38,277 bases of DNA, from the NCBI GenBank assembly GCA_028284155.1, contig JANQSF010000004.1:1-38277 (forward strand), given 5' to 3'. Positions 36,301-38,277 of this stretch are shown here, piece after piece (positions within the stretch are counted from its first letter, which is position 1; the number at the start of each line of letters is the position of its first letter). The notes under the pieces are model-generated. The model saw nothing but the letters and a program-made list of their open reading frames with translations, was not told the origin of the DNA and searched no databases. This stretch comes from Phycisphaeraceae bacterium. Its GTDB lineage: Bacteria > Planctomycetota > Phycisphaerae > Phycisphaerales > Phycisphaeraceae. A program made the position numbers and the translations under genes.

Positions 36301-38277
36301 GGTCCGACCGCGCCAACGACACGGTCTCTTATGACGTGACGATCACGAACACGTCGCCCGCCGATGTGCTGCTGCCCGTCGTGCTCGCCGTCGCGCCGGC
36401 CGGGTCGTTCGACGGTCGGCCGATCGGCCAGGTCGTCGAGGATGACGGCGTCTTCCTGTTCGATCTATCCACGGCGTCGCCCGGTGGCATCCTCGAAGTC
36501 GGCGAGTCGACCTTCGTTCAGACGATTACAATCGCCGCGCAGGACGGTCAGCGCGTGTTCGTCGAGCACGAGCTGCGCGCCCTGCCCGCGGCCAACGACA
36601 CGCCGCAGTTCACCAGCGACCCGGTCACCACCGCGACGGTCGGCGACCTGTTCACCTACGACGCCGACGCGGTCGACCCCGACGGTGGCGCGGTGTCCTA
36701 TTTGCTGGCACGCGGCCCGGCGGGCATGACCATCGACCCCGTCACCGGGTTGATCAACTGGATCCCAACGGTCGACTCTCTGTCGCCAACGCGCGTCGTA
36801 ATCGACGCTTTCGACCCACGTGGCGGGTCGGGCCGACAGTCGTTCCTGATTGACGTAGCGGGCGTCAACTTGCCGCCACAGTTCGACGCGGTGGCCAGCC
36901 CATTGGAAGGCACCGAGGGCGAGTCGATTTCGCTGGCGATCGCCGCATCCGACCCGGAGGGCGACATTGTGCAGGTCTTCGCCGACGCGCTGCCCGGCGG
37001 CGGGCGGTTCGATCGGCGGACCGGCCTGTTCACGTGGACGCCGACCTTCACGCAGGCCGGCATCCACGAGGCACGCTTCACCGCGACCGACGGCTTGCAC
37101 GTGACGACACAGACCGTGCGTTTAGCGATCGCCGAACGCAACGCGCCGCCGACGCTCGCGCCGATCCAGCCGCAGCAGGTCGTCGAGGGTGGATCGATCG
37201 TTCTGAACCTCGACGCCGCCGACGTGGACGGACAGGTCGTTTCGTTCACGGCCGACTTCCTGCCGTCCGGCTCGGTCTTCAACACCAACACCGGTCGGTT
37301 CGAGTGGGTGCCGAACTTCACGCAGGCGGGCGATTACGAGATCGTGTTCACCGCGACCGATGGTGTGGCATCGGTGTCACAGACGGCGATGATCACCGTC
37401 CTGAATGCCAACGCCGCGCCGCGTTTCAGCGCGCTGGCCGGCTTCCAAGTACTCGAAGGGCAGACGCTGCGCGTGCGCGTCTTTGCCGACGACCCGGATA
37501 ACCCCGGCTTCATCCCGCCGGACCGGTTCGACGACGGCACGCTGCTGCCGCTGATTGGGACCGAGCCGACGGTCACGATGTCGGCGACTAATCTGCCGGC
37601 CGGTTCGACGTACGACCCGGCGACGGGCATCTTCGAGTGGCTGCCGACCTTCACCGACGCGGGGATGTATGCGCCGCAGTTCGAGGCGATCGACGATGGC
37701 GACGGCGTTGGCCCGGCGCTGACCACGACGGTCACCGTGCCCATCAAAGTGCTCAACGCCAACCGCGCGCCCGCGCTCGACCCGATCGACAACGCGACGA
37801 TCCAGCGGGGCGACACGCTCGACGTGCCGGTTGCCGCGACCGATCCGGACGGCAACCCGATCGACCTGACCATCGAGAACGCGATCTTCGGATTCGACCT
37901 GCCGGGCTTCGTCGGCTTTGTGGACAACGGCGACGGGACGGGCGTCGTCAGTTTCGCGCCCGGCTTCGGCGACCGCGGCGACGTATCGGTCCGCGTGGTC
38001 GCGACCGACGACGGTGACGGCGGCGGCGAGGGCACCGTACAAAGCGACGAGGTGACGTTTGTCCTCACCGTCGAAGCGATCAACGAGCCGCCGGTGTTGG
38101 CGGTCGTCGGTGACAAGGTCGCTGTGTTCGACCAGCCGCTGACGTTCACGGTCTTTGTCAGCGATGACGACGAGGATGCGCTGACGTTCGAGGGGATCGG
38201 CCTGCCGACCGGCGCGACATTGACGCCGACGGGGACGTACGGCCGGGCGTTGTTCGCGTGGACACCCGCGGCCGGCG
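18399..38277 (+). CDS. Giant multidomain surface protein (at least 6,626 aa, 3' end outside window)
   Basis: One frame stays open from the ATG at 18399 to the last base; frame phase was checked at about ten points along it. In order: an Arg-rich leader and LEQRVLLAGD at residues 47-56 (planctomycete LExRxLL export motif); a first domain to about 250; an acidic DGDSDGDGDG loop and NWHDPLNWN..VPNN.DDV motif at 255-290; beta-helix-like repeats with an exact 180-aa period (about 424-1113); a cadherin-like/VCBS-type domain (about 1361-1455); a LamG-like domain (1465-1663); two or three more cadherin-like domains to about 1998; an Ig-like domain; three PPC-like domains (2128-2488); Big_5-like domains; 15 CARDB-like domains (2711-4678); an IPT-like domain; a partly helical block (about 4871-5250); a DUF7619-like domain (5258-5428); an FnIII-like domain; a propeller-like segment (5548-5845); then Big_5-like and putative-Ig domains to the edge. 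I noticed no Cys after the leader. It is probably an extracellular adhesin or stalk; the role is inferred. Confidence 0.92.
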   Translation, partial: MACTSRKFRTVQRGRDRRYPDRLCSPGVALGRRRRRRCDARHRLESLEQRVLLAGDFFTDATTFANDPRIVTLNTEDFEGRPHLDDLTGFDFAGLSLQETDSPFAPPTALDVSEPEAANVTATSGDIVVEPLSATRSDDGLIFQFRRPVRGFGVDVLLEALTPPTGHVQTHDIDITILGVGGELDSTTLNVSPGVAGATQFVGYLSDTFDVAGFRVDEMEFVESFDPGESDGQSIPVRVAYDTARVAPYEPTIIWDGDSDGDGDGLNWHDPLNWNLDRVPNNTDDVLIEEPPIFGESITPSSTNPVVRITTNVSIRSMQNGGMIQLAGGSLAIAADSTTDQFVWSAGTLNAAGLVNTGTFTINGTSGQTLAGTLRNQGFMVSRGVDVNFNNATIENLAGGVFELESGQLDANSGFFTFINRSGATFRKTTTAVATLDVNFTDEDGSLFEVQAGRLDIPRAGSFNGTDFNVALAGRVRIYNQSHNFSGNITGVGGGTVEHFQNVTWSFANGSTIDFAQGMFVYTNGTLHFDGAATNLGFIDIAGSINRSLVGTLVNEGTVIQSSTGQTFLNNAAVVNADGGLWEIQRGTFDAAGSVFNFFNEAGGTFRKTSAEVATADVTFTNEAGGLFEVTEGRLDFTRSSTFHDTTFDVAAGARLRLFNQSFMFTGATAGIGGGTIEHVQNVTWSFATGSTIDFPEGMFVYTNGALSFNGGTTNLGFINISGSNNRSLVGTLVNEGTVIQSSTGQTFLNNAAVVNANSALWEIQRGTLDATGSVFSFVNQTGGTFRKTLPDVATADVTFTNETGGVFEVTEGRLDFTRTSTFHDTTFDVAAGARLRLFNLGYSFTGATAGVGGGTIEHVQNVTWSFANGSTIDFPEGMFVYTNGTLHFNGSATNLGFIDIAGSNNRSLIGTLVNEGTVIQSSTGQTFLNSAAVVNADGALWELQRGTFDATGSVFSFDNQAGGTFRKTSPDVATADVTFTNETGGVFEVAEGRLDFTRSSTFHDTTFDVAAGARLRLLNLNYSFTGATAGVGGGTIEHVQNVTWSFANGSTIDFPDGMFVYTNGTLHFNGSATNLGFIDIAGNNNRSLVGTLVNEGTVIQSSTGQTFLNNANVTNEPGGVYDLRAGVLDAVGSVFGFFNRGLFNSTSAGTNTVDVTFINEANGRIQVDDGTLNFTRSLTTAGEVVVGSGADAGVLNAPGNYTQTAGVTTLNNGRIVAGNANITGDLEGEGTVQATNTTVTGRLDPGLPVDPPGVPGTLRFTGNLIMTPTSVFNAQIAGVEPENIDLLEVVGGVTLDGVLNVAVIGGFEPSQDNVSPIVTFASRSQDFDAVNGLNSVPGVTLEKVLNANDVSIVAVSAPINNPPDAVDDDVQLDEDTDATFNVLTNDADPDGDDIVIIAVTEPANGQLIDNGSGSFTYTPDLNFFGSDSFTYTISDRRGGEDTATVNITVDPVNDPPTNARAFTPGRALEFDKADDLVNAGNDVSLDLTTAVTIAAWIRPDTGGGFPKVLSKWSGSGGNELYQLGVEGTRLFAEVTTTAGNRRRETATGVVTLGELQHAAMTYDSANSTMRIFLNGDLVQEWTNVSGTILTSTEPVLIGAKANPNPVQFFDGLIDEVQLWGVARTPEQVKADMNRALPGGEPGLVGYWRFEEGAGGTAFDRSGNGNHGSLGGGNVDAIPTFVASDAPVFNAVTTDIDTDVAITLSADDVDDTTLTHTVTSLPDQGTLFQTADGVTRGAVIDTLGTAVTDPMGRVIFAPDAGEVGVPYTSFTFVTNDGDADSNEPTVVIDVVTNNQAPTPVDDTASTSEDVPVTVPVLTNDTDPDLDMLTVASFTQPANGTVSDDDGDGMLTYTPDADFNGVDTFTYIADDGRGGLAPAMVTVTVTPVNDRPTAASATVNVAEETATAITLGGDDVDGDAITARIVSLPVNGQLFQTADGVTPGDPIDAVDTAVTDAQRRVIYQPDPGVGDGFDTFDFVTDDTQLDSLTATITVDVFAAIPPVVTTSSITPGDVLPIGALVYTATFSEELAVGGLNANDVSLVDGVSGAAFTADGFNYDPGTSTLTLNYNDLPEGAYTLTLNSGSNAFRDTDGLALDGAPGFPLPSGDGTFGDDFDVTFNLDADTTPFPVPLDGKTPLGSLVYDPPTTGVFHAVGDVDRYTLSLDADQQLTVLLEPLDPSVQARVTLLDTTDTPIGTIDGATGALTALQSLAIGTEGQYTIEVEGLAGAGGYRLSVLLNALAEQESVTGVTNNVIGDAEPIGGSSRALAALADRLAVAGSIDGDNDFYSFDLTAGQTATIVAASDNGMVNVELLDSAGDTLALGDASATNADSAIHAFVADATGTLSVRVSGDDGADYRLVVTRGADFSLANNFAAGDAQDLSASNVVFGALDAGAPANAEHFLFAANAGDTLMLTTTTPGDGAGEPVNTLDPRLELFDPAGVPVAVSDNDAPDGRNALIGYTVPAGEGGAYRVVVASQAGAGDYTLNIEGATGGLIDDPPVVVATSPIDGAVLGGAPASVELTFDESIRINSVDAGDLTLDDGATVTGVEIVDADTVRFLLNVPAVEGAVTYTLAADAINDLQGQGNDAFTGSFVVDLSGPRVVAQDPAADTSAPFDTLVFTFNEVLTAATVNLTDVASFTGPSGVDLLGAVNGVVASGDQVTVTFSPQVVAGTYILVIGPGIADTQGNLMDQDGDGVVGEAGEDAYTATVQVRSPDLTVQSISFDASVKQFGVPFDVTYIVENIGDDPAGLGWSDQVYFSTDNVLDAGDTLLSTVVVDNGDLPIAPGGTYMRTANVTVPLTGDSAAGSFFILVLTDSADEQFETDETNNTAAQSVTLDLPPLPDYVVSQFDALTAQPVIGNPAMVTLQWTVQNVGAGTALVQTAVDQVVFSPNATLGDGDDVNLAALTRPAQIVPSDSAQFTLDVTLPTDLDGTFNLFVIADAAGATGQVVESDETNNASAGATVEVMTPFADFEVEVVTAPLAAESGDTIEVTYRVRNAGNAAPNGTWLDRVYLSTDDTLDGGDLLLDSLSQFNGVAPGDSYTVMADATIPFTVVGDFFVLVSADDSDVVFEQGAELNVGRSLQMISVTRPPLPDLVVTQVTPPTDGQPGETVSLSFTIRNDGDAPAPPSWVDGVYLSADGLLGGATLLAGVPRDTALAVGESFTVNLDVTIPSVDDGSYQIVVNTDDANQVFEFDNEDNNTLASAAFTIGHPDLTPTINSLPASATSGDVVPLELVIENTGTDDVLNDWADRVYLSSDATLDAGDTLLTTLNRSAPLPVGGTISETVNVTLPIERSGPLFVLLVTDDGDTVIERAGEADNVVGAAIDVALAPYADLEVSNVTAPQRVIGDPARATIEWTVTNVGTGRGFTDAWNDVVVLSSDDVFGNGDDIVVATVPHTTGLDLNDSYMRSVQVILPPELNSRRHVFVQADGDGVLFENSLEANNIAEAGNTLDVLTRPYSDIVVTSVTAVTPVNSGEALEVTFVVENQGIGTTTSATWTDRVRLTTNPNGSGVVLTQNESHIGPLTPGGSYTRTVLVPIPIDLSGTFYVSVTGGVGAGFEFLFGNNNTTVSDAVEVILSAAPDLVVTDITAPTAAQAGQRIDVAWTVQNTGPGDANGQWTDRIFLEDVSNPNNRITLGSFAYNTPVPSGTTYMRQEQVTLPARTQGVFRVVVTTDVGERLFEADGEGNNTLLDDEALVLSLPPRPDLQIQSIVAPDRVVAGGAVALEYTVINQGNAPTTPGTWKDLVYLSLDNRIDSGDTLIASPDNEASLAPGESYRNTVTGVNIPGYFRGPVFLIVRTDGTGRVDEFPNESNNTISHELNVDITLEPPADLVTLEVNGPDLALDRDVVSLFYRIENRGAGVTNRGSWSTSVWLTRNLDKPRPTTTDFGSGEVVPEDILIATFNENGPLEVGQSIQRNINVRLPDLEKFFDDQGLEFDGGDFFLTVWTNPFGQVLEDDTSDNPNPDDPNTLGANNYRSTPITILKRQLSDPPAEPALSDLAASNVIVTPTAMGGDTIAVEWTVTNVSANPTNAGQWGDRLFLADAPTLGEASFTRLLKDVQHVGGLPPGESYTAQTTVTLAPDSQGMYVIVEANETRSVNEQSRQNNRASGMSVITPVPADLTVIDIQVPPTNFSGEKSLIQWTVRNDGDLPVWPGTEYWFDRVQFSPDPVFDGSRVLAGTTAAFAHTDPLMPGQTYTLQAEITLPKGIDGEYFVYVKANHEGKTGPLPGTNKNARDQLKTRALEDDLTNNRLGVSIDVTYFEPNLVVSNLVVPAGPITSGQMFHLEWTTENVGNRETRESFWNDRVYFSRDATLDFGDTFVGQVSQSTRLPSGDSYTISTDLRAPDSIEGDFYIIVFTDSNIRSLSTTGGPGLDFDRDFFGRPLPTKVNEFRDEGDNITSEPVMVNLAPPPDLQVEVLSAPTQVTAGQEYDVTYRVTNAGGAIPDRTSFWEDLVYFSRDEVLDLRADRFLGSEDRDMVLGPGGTIDVTLTLTAPSNFVGPFFIGVVTDPIRDIRDPRGRVFEGDFERNNTAFSDQPVVVNEPPPTDLQVTSVTVPASGMVGDSITIEWTGQNTHPTTVASGRWSDSVFLSTDSMWDLDDVPLGRAEFVGTLDPGDTYTLTLDANLPPVRPGDYRIIVRPDIFDQVNEGDFGSPGEVNNQTASADAIDVSVQQIFYDIEHAFTLEKGQDTLFELVAGLGDTVRLTIDGVDKSAHEVFVRFGDTPTVFESDISTFGRVRSDQVLLIPDTEIGSYFILVRGQAEPGGSAPVTILAERLPLAITDVTTDVGGDSKFVTTTITGSEFDEGAILKFVRPGIAELLPVRQQVVDSTKIVAIFDLTDQPRGLYDVQVTNPDGKTAVVPYRYQVERFIEPDVALGLGGPSVIQAGDTGIFGLSVLSRTNIDTPYVHFTFGVPELGENGELFGLPYIEFDSNQRGQVENARDDVPWASINSTLNTDGANLAPGYLFDLPTGGFIGRTFQTRIYPGFVETLGGEFEELRELLYSAFPDLEANGTLDQGPEQLDDIFPGLFGIFSNAVAKKAALENIDPTKVAFQFPIVAAATVLTRDEFIDLQTADALLLRDAILADPDAPDAVVVLAADEQTWVQSYLAALEEGGLLRESDVAPPIREQPLVVSVAATLASGILMGPAGDQIVTSGSLLEFFEQVRAWYGHDDQNQSGLASGNLYDPATFDLGLSHPTHHSAFTITVPFRGVTFEVSSGATRPPSYERFFADEGTLSETAAILGPIGFGDTGFVPVDRALPYTIEFENAIEAEEPVNDIRIVSQLDDSVDPQTFQLGDIQLGDININIPDGRAFFSGEFDFVETRGFRLRVVAGLEVESNTTTWRIQAINPLTGEVITDGDVGLLPPNDATGAGAALVSYSVQTNDEVITGDTIAADARIFFANRPPEDTTTISNTIDAEAPNTLLTATPVIAGSDDIMLEWTAADEPGGSDVRHVTVYVAEVNANGVPGSFEILLSQTNETSFVFDGEPGVSYQFIALATDNAGNQERPPTNAVVPTDNSGVNLGTLPDVGQTTPANFGIAPPPAPQPSVHPVFLRVQDGVPVPQPTSNPSEFAQAFLPARGFATGIGQSNADIGPMAVAVRPTDGMVLVSGGDTRGDLFLFDALGGEAGEPLAELPLPIFDLAFDLDGNLWAATGGGPLLQLDPSTGEIVGQFGEGVSQSVELDPATGLLAVSTTRGIDLFDPRTLTFTNLSDIRVGSLAYHPDGSLWGALWPQRGDIVRFDGIGRAETMLSFTTLVDSLAFGPTGGELEGLLFVTHNNGPRGASGSELTLVDLSTLQTVVVATGGSRGDIVRAVGDGRVLISQSNQVDLITTRIAPQVVAVDPADNFNVPLPRSTVRIIFDRDMFAGDPGDLESVLNPNNYELVGAVTGRVPIVGVDYDAATRTSQLTVQPLTPQDYQVLVRERVRSVEGFRLEGPFVSTFTAVSDFTPLLDVMFTNARSDRANDTVSYDVTITNTSPADVLLPVVLAVAPAGSFDGRPIGQVVEDDGVFLFDLSTASPGGILEVGESTFVQTITIAAQDGQRVFVEHELRALPAANDTPQFTSDPVTTATVGDLFTYDADAVDPDGGAVSYLLARGPAGMTIDPVTGLINWIPTVDSLSPTRVVIDAFDPRGGSGRQSFLIDVAGVNLPPQFDAVASPLEGTEGESISLAIAASDPEGDIVQVFADALPGGGRFDRRTGLFTWTPTFTQAGIHEARFTATDGLHVTTQTVRLAIAERNAPPTLAPIQPQQVVEGGSIVLNLDAADVDGQVVSFTADFLPSGSVFNTNTGRFEWVPNFTQAGDYEIVFTATDGVASVSQTAMITVLNANAAPRFSALAGFQVLEGQTLRVRVFADDPDNPGFIPPDRFDDGTLLPLIGTEPTVTMSATNLPAGSTYDPATGIFEWLPTFTDAGMYAPQFEAIDDGDGVGPALTTTVTVPIKVLNANRAPALDPIDNATIQRGDTLDVPVAATDPDGNPIDLTIENAIFGFDLPGFVGFVDNGDGTGVVSFAPGFGDRGDVSVRVVATDDGDGGGEGTVQSDEVTFVLTVEAINEPPVLAVVGDKVAVFDQPLTFTVFVSDDDEDALTFEGIGLPTGATLTPTGTYGRALFAWTPAAG
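19668..21735 (+). repeat. 540-bp tandem repeat array in the giant gene
   Basis: The segment 'tgtctacacgaac ggg' and its surroundings recur at 19,921-, 20,461-, 21,001- and 21,541-based positions, exactly 540 bp apart with no net insertion or deletion. The 'acgttccgcaagacg' word likewise recurs at about 19,671, 20,211, 20,751 and 21,291. Three full units (19921-20460, 20461-21000, 21001-21540) are flanked by partial ones. Units 2-4 are nearly identical over long stretches (for example 20581-20640, 21121-21180, 21661-21720), while the left-most copy is more diverged. Each unit encodes 180 aa rich in Asn, Thr, Gly and Phe with internal shorter beta repeats, suggesting a beta-helix or solenoid. 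Confidence 0.9.
26547..32430 (+). repeat. Array of about 15 CARDB-like modules
   Basis: Each unit starts with a PDL-like triplet followed by V-x-V, then an 'N.G....W.D.VYLS.D..LD.GD..L' core, a 'L.PG.SY' turn, a 'V.LP....G.F.V.V..D' strand and an 'E.NN' end. Starts are near 26547, 26930, 27315, 27684, 28038, 28407, 28788, 29153, 29521, 29898, 30405, 30770, 31200, 31650 and 32047, giving spacings of about 350-510 bp. This is the CARDB (cell-adhesion-related domain in bacteria) pattern. Units are well diverged at the DNA level, unlike the 540-bp array, so the expansion is old. Confidence 0.85.
33010..34680 (+). other. Non-repetitive block plus DUF7619-like domain inside the giant gene
   Basis: After the CARDB and IPT-like modules the repeat pattern stops. 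Residues about 4995-5130 contain helix-forming stretches (for example FEELRELLYSAFPDLEA and FGIFSNAVAKKAALENID), unusual in an otherwise all-beta protein. A His cluster follows: WYGHDDQ and LSHPTHHSAF. From 34170 the pattern GPIGFGDTGFV...LPYTIEFEN ... GLLPPND ... ARIFFANRPPEDT..NTID..AP matches a conserved domain seen near the ends of many giant bacterial surface proteins (DUF7619-like by my recollection). Its function is unknown. Confidence 0.6.
35040..35930 (+). other. Propeller-like segment in the giant gene
   Basis: About 300 residues with repeated blades of the form 'DLAFDLDGNLWAATGGG.LLQLDPSTGEIV', 'LAYHPDGSLWGALWPQRGDIVRFD' and 'LTLVDLSTLQTVVVATGG'. This is the SMP-30/NHL-like beta-propeller pattern; I count roughly six blades but cannot fix boundaries. 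Big_5-like and putative-Ig domains follow it. Confidence 0.55.

Noticed and set aside
25500..38149. Further minus-strand frames up to 707 codons (25500-27623, 27924-28973, 31512-32555, 34842-36143, 37334-38149)
   Set aside because: They are the same antisense artefact over the CARDB and Ig regions; protein sequence is compositionally biased and has no start context or domains.

Overview
The window looks like chromosomal DNA of a planctomycete (Planctomycetota), at GC-rich overall composition. The grounds are gene families typical of that phylum: a Tat-exported DUF1501 protein paired with a planctomycete-type cytochrome c / DUF1549 / DUF1553 protein, an exported sulfatase, and giant secreted repeat proteins, one carrying the N-terminal LExRxLL motif (here LEQRVLLAGD). 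No species can be assigned from sequence reading alone.

Layout. (1) 2-4216, + strand: the 3' part of a large surface protein with five complete choice-of-anchor-D-like beta-sandwich repeats (about 121-123 aa), a Pro8 linker, a jelly-roll-like module and a long C-terminal beta-helix-like region; its start lies outside the window. (2) 4217-4920: intergenic, with short tandem repeats and a tRNA-Val(CAC)-like sequence whose 3' half is intact and whose D arm is shortened. (3) 4921-7635, - strand: an exported class-C-beta-lactamase-like serine hydrolase and an exported sulfatase. (4) 7770-8200, - strand: a decayed DDE transposase with two in-frame stops. (5) 8610-13721, + strand: a three-gene cassette of pyruvate:ferredoxin oxidoreductase (nifJ), a dihydroorotate-dehydrogenase-like flavoprotein lacking the usual orotate-binding motif, and a small FMN split-barrel protein. 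(6) 14267-17911, - strand: the DUF1501 / DUF1549-DUF1553 pair. (7) 18399 to the right edge, + strand: one uninterrupted reading frame of at least 6,626 codons, which is over half of the window.

The giant gene is the outstanding object. It has a good ribosome binding site and an Arg-rich leader with the LEQRVLLAGD motif. There follow a tandem array with an exact 540-bp (180-aa) period, cadherin-like and LamG-like modules, three PPC-like modules, Big_5-like modules, about 15 CARDB-like modules in a row, a partly helical non-repetitive block with a His cluster, a DUF7619-like domain, a propeller-like segment and a run of putative-Ig domains still going at the window edge. It is most simply read as a giant extracellular adhesin, stalk or matrix protein. 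Long open frames opposite it are by-products of its GC-rich codon use.

The sulfatase, hydrolase and DUF1501/PSD1 pair fit the polysaccharide-degrading, heavily secreting lifestyle of planctomycetes. The nifJ cassette handles pyruvate/acetyl-CoA redox chemistry with low-potential electron carriers. No CRISPR array, complete IS, rRNA or replication origin was seen.
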